Positions 24,045 to 37,792 of a stretch of DNA of 64,000 bases are shown piece by piece; the stretch's first letter is position 1, and every line of letters begins with the position of its first letter. The position numbers were made by a program, and so were the translations under genes. The notes beneath the pieces are model-generated. The model ran no database searches. It saw nothing but the letters and a program-made list of their open reading frames with translations, and was not told where the DNA came from. The stretch comes from Bathymodiolus brooksi. Taxonomy: Eukaryota > Mollusca > Bivalvia > Mytilida > Modiolidae. The DNA lies in NCBI GenBank assembly GCA_963680875.1, contig OY804578.1:96687689-96751688 (forward strand), given 5' to 3'.

Positions 24045-25764
24045 ACAGTGAAAAAAAATGATGTGGAAGCATATATTTATTGAGTTTTGGGGGAAATTAT
24101 AGTTGTGCACCATCAGAAATTCCAAGACTTGAATATCAATAAATCATATTTTTGCAAATTTGATGGAATTAGAAGGAATTTCAACTAAAGATGTATATAC
24201 AAAAACATATTTTATGTCTTAAACCACATAATTTATGGGATAAAAGCATGAATTAACAAAATTAAGAATGATGTGAGCTCATTTTATGGGACGAAAAAAG
24301 GGGGGGGGGGCTAAATGTAAACATTTCATAGTATTTAGCTATTAAATATACAACTGAGGCATATATATGTGTTAAAATTGTTTATTGTGTTAGAAATTAG
24401 CTTAATAACTGTAATATATAAGAGAATAGGTAAGTTTTGGTATGTTACACAATCTGAACTCAACAGCTGTAAATGGAGTTATTTTCATTAAAAATCTTCA
24501 AGGGGGTACCTTTGCATTTGAACACTTATACTTGCAAATATCAGACAGCCACATACCTTATGAGTTTTTTTTTGGGTTGATATTGTCTAAGGAATAGAAA
24601 TTAGGCCAACACATGGTGAAAGAAACAAGTTTTGCTGCTCTTTAGGTGTCAAACCACTAATTCACCAATCAGAGCTTGGAACATATACGAAAGTAGTCCC
24701 TTTTCAAGAAAAAGTTTCTTTCACTTTGTAGTATTGTGAAAACTACTGAATGGAATGGACTAATCAAAATTGATAATTGAAGTTAAATAAATAGGGATTA
24801 TTTTGAGCCCAAATTTGATGGATTTAGTTGTATTTTAATACCTCTATGGAGGATTTGATGCATGACCTATAAATACTGAATTTTTTGGGGATGACTGAGC
24901 TATTTTTAGAGTAGGTGTTTTCCGTAGCATGGCATTTCACTGCAAGATTTTAAACATGCCCTGATATTTTGACAGAACGTAGAGGAATCATGTACGTTTC
25001 AGAAAATATATGGTCTTGGAAAGGTTAAACTTAAGATAAAATGACCAGGTAGGCTCGAAAAAACACAAATTTAGTAGAAAACCTTAAAGAAATTAATTAG
25101 TGGTTTTACACCTTAAAGACAAAAACGTCAAAACTATCTTTTGTTGCTATCATGTTCAAATTAGCCTATAAATGTCACAACAGACCCCGAGTGACATTTT
25201 TCATACAAAAATGTTACAAAATACATTGTGGTGTCAGATTACATGGTCAAAATGCATGTTATGTAATATTTTGGAATATTGCTCCCAAACACTGGATATA
25301 CATGGACACCGGGTATTGCAACTCATTGTATTTTAATTTTTGACTTTATAATTATTGGGAATATGTTATTGAATGTGTTTTTGCAGTAGAAGGGCATATA
25401 ATATTGAAAATATGGTTGATAATAAGAATTTAACAAATTTCATCATGCGGCAGTTTGTCGACTTCAAATATAGGATATGGTGATATCATGATTGGATTTT
25501 TTTCAATCCTACACATTTTTACTGGTAAATTTTGATAGTTTCAGTTAGAATACATGTACAATGTACTTACAAAATAATATAAGGCTATAGAAAGCAGTTT
25601 TAATTGAAAATTATGTAGTAAAAACCTGGTAATTTAAGTGATCCCAGAAAAATTATTTTGACTGCCTAGCATTTTCTACTAATTTTTCAAATTGTCAATT
25701 TGAATTTCATGTTTTAGAGTATTATTTGGCTGTAACAGTACATTTGAACATCCAGCTTACTTAA
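24045..25764 (+). repeat. Satellite unit 15, class F
   Basis: 1,720 bp. G11 tract, CCAACACATGG and TTTTGCTGC on an otherwise class E body; TTG at the codon-59 site. Confidence 0.95.
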
Positions 25765-27484
25765 ACAGTGAAAAAAAATGATGTGGAAGCATATATTTAT
25801 TGAGTTTTGGGGGAAATTATAGTTGTGCACCATCAGAAATTCCAAGACTTGAATATCAATAAATCATATTTTTGCAAATTTGATGGAATTAGAAGGAATT
25901 TCAACTAAAGATGTATATACAAAAACATATTTTATGTCTTAAACCACATAATTTATGGGATAAAAGCATGAATTAACAAAATTAAGAATGATGTGAGCTC
26001 ATTTTATGGGACGAAAAAAGGGGGGGGGGGCTAAATGTAAACATTTCATAGTATTTAGCTATTAAATATACAACTGAGGCATATATATGTGTTAAAATTG
26101 TTTATTGTGTTAGAAATTAGCTTAATAACTGTAATATATAAGAGAATAGGTAAGTTTTGGTATGTTACACAATCTGAACTCAACAGCTGTAAATGGAGTT
26201 ATTTTCATTAAAAATCTTCAAGGGGGTACCTTTGCATTTGAACACTTATACTTGCAAATATCAGACAGCCACATACCTTATGAGTTTTTTTTTGGGTTGA
26301 TATTGTCTAAGGAATAGAAATTAGGCCAACAAATGGTGAAAGAAACAAGTTGTGTTGCTCTTTAGGTGTCAAACCACTAATTCACCAATCAGAGCTTGGA
26401 ACATATACGAAAGTAGTCCCTTTTCAAGAAAAGGTTTCTTTCACTTTGTAGTATTGTGAAAACTACTGAATGGAATGGACTAATCAAAATTGATAATTGA
26501 AGTTAAATTAATAGGGATTATTTTGAGCCCAAATTTGATGGATTTAGTTGTATTTTAATACCTCTATGGAGGATTTGATGCATGACCTATAAATACTGAT
26601 TTTTTGGGGGATGACTGAGCTATTTTTAGAGTAGGTGTTTTCCGTAGCATGGCATTTCACTGCAAGATTTTAAACATGCCCTGATATTTTGACAGAACGT
26701 AGAGGAATCATGTACGTTTCAGAAAATATATGGTCTTGGAAAGGTTAAACTAAAGATAAAATGACCAGGTAGGCTCGAAAAAACACAAATTTAGTAGAAA
26801 ACCTTAAAGAAATTAATTAGTGGTTTTACACCGTAAAGACAAAAACGTCAAAACTATCTTTTGTTGCTATCATGTTCAAATTAGCCTATAAATGTCACAA
26901 CAGACCCCGAGTGACATTTTTCATACAAAAATGTTACAAAATACATTGTGGTGTCAGATTACATGGTCAAAATGCATGTTATGTAATATTTTGGAATATT
27001 GCTCCCAAACACTGGATATACATGGACACCGGGTATTGCAACTCATTTTATTTTAATTTTTGACTTTATAATTATTGGGAATATGTTATTGAATGTGTTT
27101 TTGCAGTAGAAGGGCATATAATATTGAAAATATGGTTGATAATAAGAATTTAACAAATTTCATCATGCGGCAGTTTGTCGACTTCAAATATAGGATATGG
27201 TGATATCATGATTGGATTTTTTTCAATCCTACACATTTTTACTGGTAAATTTTGATAGTTTCAGTTAGAATACATGTACAATGTACTTACAAAATAATAT
27301 AAGGCTATAGAAAGCAGTTTTAATTGAAAATTATGTAGTAAAAACCTGGTAATTTAAGTGATCCCAGAAAAATTATTTTGACTGCCTAGCATTTTCTACT
27401 AATTTTTCAAATTGTCAATTTGAATTTCATGTTTTAGAGTATTATTTGGCTGTAACAGTACATTTGAACATCCAGCTTACTTAA
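25765..27484 (+). repeat. Satellite unit 16, class G
   Basis: 1,720 bp. G11, CAAGTTGTGTTG, A4GGTTTC, AAATTAATAGG (which removes an AATAAA), CTGATTTTTTGGGGG, CTAAAG and CCGT. Confidence 0.95.
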
Positions 27485-29201
27485 ACAGTGAAAAAAAAAT
27501 GATGTGGAAGCATATATTTATTGAGTTTTGGGGGAAATTATAGTTGTGCACCATCAGAAATTCCAAGACTTGAATATCAATAAATCATATTTTTGCAAAT
27601 TTGATGGAATTAGAAGGAATTTCAACTAAAGATGTATATACAAAAACATATTTTATGTCTTAAACCACATAATTTATGGGATAAAAGCATGAATTAACAA
27701 AATTAAGAATGATGTGAGCTCATTTTATGGGACGAAAAAAGGGGGGGCTAAATGTAAACATTTCATAGTATTTAGCTATTAAATATACAACTGAGGCATA
27801 TATATGTGTTAAAATTGTTTATTGTGTTAGAAATTAGCTTAATAACTGTAATATATAAGAGAATAGGTAAGTTTTGGTATGTTACACAATCTGAACTCAA
27901 CAGCTGTAAATGGAGTTATTTTCATTAAAAATCTTCAAGGGGGTACCTTTGCATTTGAACACTTATACTTGCAAATATCAGACAGCCACATACCTTATGA
28001 GTTTTTTTTTGGGTTGATATTGTCTAAGGAATAGAAATTAGGCCAACAAATGGTGAAAGAAACAAGTTTTGTTGCTCTTTAGGTGTCAAACCACTAATTC
28101 ACCAATCAGAGCTTGGAACATATACGAAAGTAGTCCCTTTTCAAGAAAAAGTTTCTTTCACTTTGTAGTATTGTGAAAACTACTGAATGGAATGGACTAA
28201 TCAAAATTGATAATTGAAGTTAAATAAATAGGGATTATTTTGAGCCCAAATTTGATGGATTTAGTTGTATTTTAATACCTCTATGGAGGATTTGATGCAT
28301 GACCTATAAATACTGAATTTTTTGGGGATGACTGAGCTATTTTTAGAGTAGGTGTTTTCCGTAGCATGGCATTTCACTGCAAGATTTTAAACATGCCCTG
28401 ATATTTTGACAGAACGTAGAGGAATCATGTACGTTTCAGAAAATATATGGTCTTGGAAAGGTTAAACTTAAGATAAAATGACCAGGTAGGCTCGAAAAAA
28501 CACAAATTTAGTAGAAAACCTTAAAGAAATTAATTAGTGGTTTTACACCTTAAAGACAAAAACGTCAAAACTATCTTTTGTTGCTATCATGTTCAAATTA
28601 GCCTATAAATGTCACAACAGACCCCGAGTGACATTTTTCATACAAAAATGTTACAAAATACATTGTGGTGTCAGATTACATGGTCAAAATGCATGTTATG
28701 TAATATTTTGGAATATTGCTCCCAAACACTGGATATACATGGACACCGGGTATTGCAACTCATTGTATTTTAATTTTTGACTTTATAATTATTGGGAATA
28801 TGTTATTGAATGTGTTTTTGCAGTAGAAGGGCATATAATATTGAAAATATGGTTGATAATAAGAATTTAACAAATTTCATCATGCGGCAGTTTGTCGACT
28901 TCAAATATAGGATATGGTGATATCATGATTGGATTTTTTTCAATCCTACACATTTTTACTGGTAAATTTTGATAGTTTCAGTTAGAATACATGTACAATG
29001 TACTTACAAAATAATATAAGGCTATAGAAAGCAGTTTTAATTGAAAATTATGTAGTAAAAACCTGGTAATTTAAGTGATCCCAGAAAAATTATTTTGACT
29101 GCCTAGCATTTTCTACTAATTTTTCAAATTGTCAATTTGAATTTCATGTTTTAGAGTATTATTTGGCTGTAACAGTACATTTGAACATCCAGCTTACTTA
29201 A
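27485..29201 (+). repeat. Satellite unit 17, class E with A9
   Basis: 1,717 bp. The first of four consecutive units beginning with nine A; the rest is class E. Confidence 0.95.
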
Positions 29202-30920
29202 ACAGTGAAAAAAAAATGATGTGGAAGCATATATTTATTGAGTTTTGGGGGAAATTATAGTTGTGCACCATCAGAAATTCCAAGACTTGAATATCAATAA
29301 ATCATATTTTTGCAAATTTGATGGAATTAGAAGGAATTTCAACTAAAGATGTATATACAAAAACATATTTTATGTCTTAAACCACATAATTTATGGGATA
29401 AAAGCATGAATTAACAAAATTAAGAATGATGTGAGCTCATTTTATGGGACGAAAAAAGGGGGGGCTAAATGTAAACATTTCATAGTATTTAGCTATTAAA
29501 TATACAACTGAGGCATATATATGTGTTAAAATTGTTTATTGTGTTAGAAATTAGCTTAATAACTGTAATATATAAGAGAATAGGTAAGTTTTGGTATGTT
29601 ACACAATCTGAACTCAACAGCTGTAAATGGAGTTATTTTCATTAAAAATCTTCAAGGGGGTACCTTTGCATTTGAACACTTATACTTGCAAATATCAGAC
29701 AGCCACATACCTTATGAGGTTTTTTTTTGGGTTGATATTGTCTAAGGAATAGAAATTAGGCCAACAAATGGTGAAAGAAACAAGTTTTGTTGCTTTTTAG
29801 GTGTCAAACCACTAATTCACCAATCAGAGCTTGGAACATATACGAAAGTAGTCCCTTTTCAAGAAAAAAGTTCCTTTCACTTTGTAGTATTGTGAAAACT
29901 ACTGAATGGAATGGACTAATCAAAATTGATAATTGAAGTTAAATAAATAGGGATTATTTTGAGCCCAAATTTGATGGATTTAGTTGTATTTTAATACCTC
30001 TATGGAGGATTTGATGCATGACCTATAAATACTGAATTTTTTGGGGATGACTGAGCTATTTTTAGAGTAGGTGTTTTCCGTAGCATGGCATTTCACTGCA
30101 AGATTTTAAACATGCCCTGATATTTTGACAGAACGTAGAGGAATCATGTACGTTTCAGAAAATATATGGTCTTGGAAAGGTTAAACTTAAGATAAAATGA
30201 CCAGGTAGGCTCGAAAAAACACAAATTTAGTAGAAAACCTTAAAGAAATTAATTAGTGGTTTTACACCGTAAAGACAAAAACGTCAAAACTATCTTTTGT
30301 TGCTATCATGTTCAAATTAGCCTATAAATGTCACAACAGACCCCGAGTGACATTTTTCATACAAAAATGTTACAAAATACATTGTGGTGTCAGATTACAT
30401 GGTCAAAATGCATGTTATGTAATATTTTGGAATATTGCTCCCAAACACTGGATATACATGGACACCGGGTATTGCAACTCATTTTATTTTAATTTTTGAC
30501 TTTATAATTATTGGGAATATGTTATTGAATGTGTTTTTGCAGTAGAAGGGCATATAATATTGAAAATATGGTTGATAATAAGAATTTAACAAATTTCATC
30601 ATGCGGCAGTTTGTCGACTTCAAATATAGGATATGGTGATATCATGATTGGATTTTTTTCAATCCTACACATTTTTACTGGTAAATTTTGATAGTTTCAG
30701 TTAGAATACATGTACAATGTACTTACAAAATAATATAAGGCTATAGAAAGCAGTTTTAATTGAAAATTATGTAGTAAAAACCTGGTAATTTAAGTGATCC
30801 CAGAAAAATTATTTTGACTGCCTAGCATTTTCTACTAATTTTTCAAATTGTCAATTTGAATTTCATGTTTTAGAGTATTATTTGGCTGTAACAGTACATT
30901 TGAACATCCAGCTTACTTAA
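29202..30920 (+). repeat. Satellite unit 18, class A with A9
   Basis: 1,719 bp. Class A body (GAGG, CTTTTTAG, A6GTTCC, CCGT) with nine A at its start. Confidence 0.95.
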
Positions 30921-32637
30921 ACAGTGAAAAAAAAATGATGTGGAAGCATATATTTATTGAGTTTTGGGGGAAATTATAGTTGTGCACCATCAGAAATTCC
31001 AAGACTTGAATATCAATAAATCATATTTTTGCAAATTTGATGGAATTAGAAGGAATTTCAACTAAAGATGTATATACAAAAACATATTTTATGTCTTAAA
31101 CCACATAATTTATGGGATAAAAGCATGAATTAACAAAATTAAGAATGATGTGAGCTCATTTTATGGGACGAAAAAAGGGGGGGCTAAATGTAAACATTTC
31201 ATAGTATTTAGCTATTAAATATACAACTGAGGCATATATATGTGTTAAAATTGTTTATTGTGTTAGAAATTAGCTTAATAACTGTAATATATAAGAGAAT
31301 AGGTAAGTTTTGGTATGTTACACAATCTGAACTCAACAGCTGTAAATGGAGTTATTTTCATTAAAAATCTTCAAGGGGGTACCTTTGCATTTGAACACTT
31401 ATACTTGCAAATATCAGACAGCCACATACCTTATGAGTTTTTTTTTGGGTTGATATTGTCTAAGGAATAGAAATTAGGCCAACAAATGGTGAAAGAAACA
31501 AGTTTTGTTGCTCTTTAGGTGTCAAACCACTAATTCACCAATCAGAGCTTGGAACATATACGAAAGTAGTCCCTTTTCAAGAAAAAGTTTCTTTCACTTT
31601 GTAGTATTGTGAAAACTACTGAATGGAATGGACTAATCAAAATTGATAATTGAAGTTAAATAAATAGGGATTATTTTGAGCCCAAATTTGATGGATTTAG
31701 TTGTATTTTAATACCTCTATGGAGGATTTGATGCATGACCTATAAATACTGAATTTTTTGGGGATGACTGAGCTATTTTTAGAGTAGGTGTTTTCCGTAG
31801 CATGGCATTTCACTGCAAGATTTTAAACATGCCCTGATATTTTGACAGAACGTAGAGGAATCATGTACGTTTCAGAAAATATATGGTCTTGGAAAGGTTA
31901 AACTTAAGATAAAATGACCAGGTAGGCTCGAAAAAACACAAATTTAGTAGAAAACCTTAAAGAAATTAATTAGTGGTTTTACACCTTAAAGACAAAAACG
32001 TCAAAACTATCTTTTGTTGCTATCATGTTCAAATTAGCCTATAAATGTCACAACAGACCCCGAGTGACATTTTTCATACAAAAATGTTACAAAATACATT
32101 GTGGTGTCAGATTACATGGTCAAAATGCATGTTATGTAATATTTTGGAATATTGCTCCCAAACACTGGATATACATGGACACCGGGTATTGCAACTCATT
32201 GTATTTTAATTTTTGACTTTATAATTATTGGGAATATGTTATTGAATGTGTTTTTGCAGTAGAAGGGCATATAATATTGAAAATATGGTTGATAATAAGA
32301 ATTTAACAAATTTCATCATGCGGCAGTTTGTCGACTTCAAATATAGGATATGGTGATATCATGATTGGATTTTTTTCAATCCTACACATTTTTACTGGTA
32401 AATTTTGATAGTTTCAGTTAGAATACATGTACAATGTACTTACAAAATAATATAAGGCTATAGAAAGCAGTTTTAATTGAAAATTATGTAGTAAAAACCT
32501 GGTAATTTAAGTGATCCCAGAAAAATTATTTTGACTGCCTAGCATTTTCTACTAATTTTTCAAATTGTCAATTTGAATTTCATGTTTTAGAGTATTATTT
32601 GGCTGTAACAGTACATTTGAACATCCAGCTTACTTAA
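30921..32637 (+). repeat. Satellite unit 19, class E with A9
   Basis: 1,717 bp, same sites as unit 17. Confidence 0.95.
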
Positions 32638-34356
32638 ACAGTGAAAAAAAAATGATGTGGAAGCATATATTTATTGAGTTTTGGGGGAAATTATAGTTGT
32701 GCACCATCAGAAATTCCAAGACTTGAATATCAATAAATCATATTTTTGCAAATTTGATGGAATTAGAAGGAATTTCAACTAAAGATGTATATACAAAAAC
32801 ATATTTTATGTCTTAAACCACATAATTTATGGGATAAAAGCATGAATTAACAAAATTAAGAATGATGTGAGCTCATTTTATGGGACGAAAAAAGGGGGGG
32901 CTAAATGTAAACATTTCATAGTATTTAGCTATTAAATATACAACTGAGGCATATATATGTGTTAAAATTGTTTATTGTGTTAGAAATTAGCTTAATAACT
33001 GTAATATATAAGAGAATAGGTAAGTTTTGGTATGTTACACAATCTGAACTCAACAGCTGTAAATGGAGTTATTTTCATTAAAAATCTTCAAGGGGGTACC
33101 TTTGCATTTGAACACTTATACTTGCAAATATCAGACAGCCACATACCTTATGAGGTTTTTTTTTGGGTTGATATTGTCTAAGGAATAGAAATTAGGCCAA
33201 CAAATGGTGAAAGAAACAAGTTTTGTTGCTTTTTAGGTGTCAAACCACTAATTCACCAATCAGAGCTTGGAACATATACGAAAGTAGTCCCTTTTCAAGA
33301 AAAAAGTTCCTTTCACTTTGTAGTATTGTGAAAACTACTGAATGGAATGGACTAATCAAAATTGATAATTGAAGTTAAATAAATAGGGATTATTTTGAGC
33401 CCAAATTTGATGGATTTAGTTGTATTTTAATACCTCTATGGAGGATTTGATGCATGACCTATAAATACTGAATTTTTTGGGGATGACTGAGCTATTTTTA
33501 GAGTAGGTGTTTTCCGTAGCATGGCATTTCACTGCAAGATTTTAAACATGCCCTGATATTTTGACAGAACGTAGAGGAATCATGTACGTTTCAGAAAATA
33601 TATGGTCTTGGAAAGGTTAAACTTAAGATAAAATGACCAGGTAGGCTCGAAAAAACACAAATTTAGTAGAAAACCTTAAAGAAATTAATTAGTGGTTTTA
33701 CACCGTAAAGACAAAAACGTCAAAACTATCTTTTGTTGCTATCATGTTCAAATTAGCCTATAAATGTCACAACAGACCCCGAGTGACATTTTTCATACAA
33801 AAATGTTACAAAATACATTGTGGTGTCAGATTACATGGTCAAAATGCATGTTATGTAATATTTTGGAATATTGCTCCCAAACACTGGATATACATGGACA
33901 CCGGGTATTGCAACTCATTTTATTTTAATTTTTGACTTTATAATTATTGGGAATATGTTATTGAATGTGTTTTTGCAGTAGAAGGGCATATAATATTGAA
34001 AATATGGTTGATAATAAGAATTTAACAAATTTCATCATGCGGCAGTTTGTCGACTTCAAATATAGGATATGGTGATATCATGATTGGATTTTTTTCAATC
34101 CTACACATTTTTACTGGTAAATTTTGATAGTTTCAGTTAGAATACATGTACAATGTACTTACAAAATAATATAAGGCTATAGAAAGCAGTTTTAATTGAA
34201 AATTATGTAGTAAAAACCTGGTAATTTAAGTGATCCCAGAAAAATTATTTTGACTGCCTAGCATTTTCTACTAATTTTTCAAATTGTCAATTTGAATTTC
34301 ATGTTTTAGAGTATTATTTGGCTGTAACAGTACCTTTGAACATCCAGCTTACTTAA
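32638..34356 (+). repeat. Satellite unit 20, class A with A9 and GTACCTTTG end
   Basis: 1,719 bp. It closes the first 7-unit HOR copy and shares its 3' CCTTTG variant with unit 13. Confidence 0.94.
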
Positions 34357-36072
34357 ACAGTGAAAAAAAATGATGTGGAAGCATATATTTATTGAGTTTT
34401 GGGGGAAATTATAGTTGTGCACCATCAGAAATTCCAAGACTTGAATATCAATAAATCATATTTTTGCAAATTTGATGGAATTAGAAGGAATTTCAACTAA
34501 AGATGTATATACAAAAACATATTTTATGTCTTAAACCACATAATTTATGGGATAAAAGCATGAATTAACAAAATTAAGAATGATGTGAGCTCATTTTATG
34601 GGACGAAAAAAGGGGGGGCTAAATGTAAACATTTCATAGTATTTAGCTATTAAATATACAACTGAGGCATATATATGTGTTAAAATTGTTTATTGTGTTA
34701 GAAATTAGCTTAATAACTGTAATATATAAGAGAATAGGTAAGTTTTGGTATGTTACACAATCTGAACTCAACAGCTGTAAATGGAGTTATTTTCATTAAA
34801 AATCTTCAAGGGGGTACCTTTGCATTTGAACACTTATACTTGCAAATATCAGACAGCCACATACCTTATGAGTTTTTTTTTGGGTTGATATTGTCTAAGG
34901 AATAGAAATTAGGCCAACAAATGGTGAAAGAAACAAGTTTTGTTGCTCTTTAGGTGTCAAACCACTAATTCACCAATCAGAGCTTGGAACATATACGAAA
35001 GTAGTCCCTTTTCAAGAAAAAGTTTCTTTCACTTTGTAGTATTGTGAAAACTACTGAATGGAATGGACTAATCAAAATTGATAATTGAAGTTAAATAAAT
35101 AGGGATTATTTTGAGCCCAAATTTGATGGATTTAGTTGTATTTTAATACCTCTATGGAGGATTTGATGCATGACCTATAAATACTGAATTTTTTGGGGAT
35201 GACTGAGCTATTTTTAGAGTAGGTGTTTTCCGTAGCATGGCATTTCACTGCAAGATTTTAAACATGCCCTGATATTTTGACAGAACGTAGAGGAATCATG
35301 TACGTTTCAGAAAATATATGGTCTTGGAAAGGTTAAACTTAAGATAAAATGACCAGGTAGGCTCGAAAAAACACAAATTTAGTAGAAAACCTTAAAGAAA
35401 TTAATTAGTGGTTTTACACCTTAAAGACAAAAACGTCAAAACTATCTTTTGTTGCTATCATGTTCAAATTAGCCTATAAATGTCACAACAGACCCCGAGT
35501 GACATTTTTCATACAAAAATGTTACAAAATACATTGTGGTGTCAGATTACATGGTCAAAATGCATGTTATGTAATATTTTGGAATATTGCTCCCAAACAC
35601 TGGATATACATGGACACCGGGTATTGCAACTCATTGTATTTTAATTTTTGACTTTATAATTATTGGGAATATGTTATTGAATGTGTTTTTGCAGTAGAAG
35701 GGCATATAATATTGAAAATATGGTTGATAATAAGAATTTAACAAATTTCATCATGCGGCAGTTTGTCGACTTCAAATATAGGATATGGTGATATCATGAT
35801 TGGATTTTTTTCAATCCTACACATTTTTACTGGTAAATTTTGATAGTTTCAGTTAGAATACATGTACAATGTACTTACAAAATAATATAAGGCTATAGAA
35901 AGCAGTTTTAATTGAAAATTATGTAGTAAAAACCTGGTAATTTAAGTGATCCCAGAAAAATTATTTTGACTGCCTAGCATTTTCTACTAATTTTTCAAAT
36001 TGTCAATTTGAATTTCATGTTTTAGAGTATTATTTGGCTGTAACAGTACATTTGAACATCCAGCTTACTTAA
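34357..36072 (+). repeat. Satellite unit 21, class E
   Basis: 1,716 bp, A8; equals unit 14 at all diagnostic sites. Confidence 0.95.
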
Positions 36073-37792
36073 ACAGTGAAAAAAAATGATGTGGAAGCAT
36101 ATATTTATTGAGTTTTGGGGGAAATTATAGTTGTGCACCATCAGAAATTCCAAGACTTGAATATCAATAAATCATATTTTTGCAAATTTGATGGAATTAG
36201 AAGGAATTTCAACTAAAGATGTATATACAAAAACATATTTTATGTCTTAAACCACATAATTTATGGGATAAAAGCATGAATTAACAAAATTAAGAATGAT
36301 GTGAGCTCATTTTATGGGACGAAAAAAGGGGGGGGGGGCTAAATGTAAACATTTCATAGTATTTAGCTATTAAATATACAACTGAGGCATATATATGTGT
36401 TAAAATTGTTTATTGTGTTAGAAATTAGCTTAATAACTGTAATATATAAGAGAATAGGTAAGTTTTGGTATGTTACACAATCTGAACTCAACAGCTGTAA
36501 ATGGAGTTATTTTCATTAAAAATCTTCAAGGGGGTACCTTTGCATTTGAACACTTATACTTGCAAATATCAGACAGCCACATACCTTATGAGTTTTTTTT
36601 TGGGTTGATATTGTCTAAGGAATAGAAATTAGGCCAACACATGGTGAAAGAAACAAGTTTTGCTGCTCTTTAGGTGTCAAACCACTAATTCACCAATCAG
36701 AGCTTGGAACATATACGAAAGTAGTCCCTTTTCAAGAAAAAGTTTCTTTCACTTTGTAGTATTGTGAAAACTACTGAATGGAATGGACTAATCAAAATTG
36801 ATAATTGAAGTTAAATAAATAGGGATTATTTTGAGCCCAAATTTGATGGATTTAGTTGTATTTTAATACCTCTATGGAGGATTTGATGCATGACCTATAA
36901 ATACTGAATTTTTTGGGGATGACTGAGCTATTTTTAGAGTAGGTGTTTTCCGTAGCATGGCATTTCACTGCAAGATTTTAAACATGCCCTGATATTTTGA
37001 CAGAACGTAGAGGAATCATGTACGTTTCAGAAAATATATGGTCTTGGAAAGGTTAAACTTAAGATAAAATGACCAGGTAGGCTCGAAAAAACACAAATTT
37101 AGTAGAAAACCTTAAAGAAATTAATTAGTGGTTTTACACCTTAAAGACAAAAACGTCAAAACTATCTTTTGTTGCTATCATGTTCAAATTAGCCTATAAA
37201 TGTCACAACAGACCCCGAGTGACATTTTTCATACAAAAATGTTACAAAATACATTGTGGTGTCAGATTACATGGTCAAAATGCATGTTATGTAATATTTT
37301 GGAATATTGCTCCCAAACACTGGATATACATGGACACCGGGTATTGCAACTCATTGTATTTTAATTTTTGACTTTATAATTATTGGGAATATGTTATTGA
37401 ATGTGTTTTTGCAGTAGAAGGGCATATAATATTGAAAATATGGTTGATAATAAGAATTTAACAAATTTCATCATGCGGCAGTTTGTCGACTTCAAATATA
37501 GGATATGGTGATATCATGATTGGATTTTTTTCAATCCTACACATTTTTACTGGTAAATTTTGATAGTTTCAGTTAGAATACATGTACAATGTACTTACAA
37601 AATAATATAAGGCTATAGAAAGCAGTTTTAATTGAAAATTATGTAGTAAAAACCTGGTAATTTAAGTGATCCCAGAAAAATTATTTTGACTGCCTAGCAT
37701 TTTCTACTAATTTTTCAAATTGTCAATTTGAATTTCATGTTTTAGAGTATTATTTGGCTGTAACAGTACATTTGAACATCCAGCTTACTTAA
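36073..37792 (+). repeat. Satellite unit 22, class F
   Basis: 1,720 bp, G11, CACATGG and TTTTGCTGC; equals unit 15. Confidence 0.95.

Larger units (their letters stand above)
22329..34356 (+). repeat. 7-unit higher-order repeat E-F-G-E-A-E-A, copy 1 (12,028 bp)
   Basis: Units 14-20, with lengths 1716, 1720, 1720, 1717, 1719, 1717 and 1719 bp. The same series of lengths and diagnostic bases returns exactly 12,028 bp later. The two 11-G tracts in the F and G units and the four consecutive 9-A units make the block easy to recognise. Confidence 0.94.
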
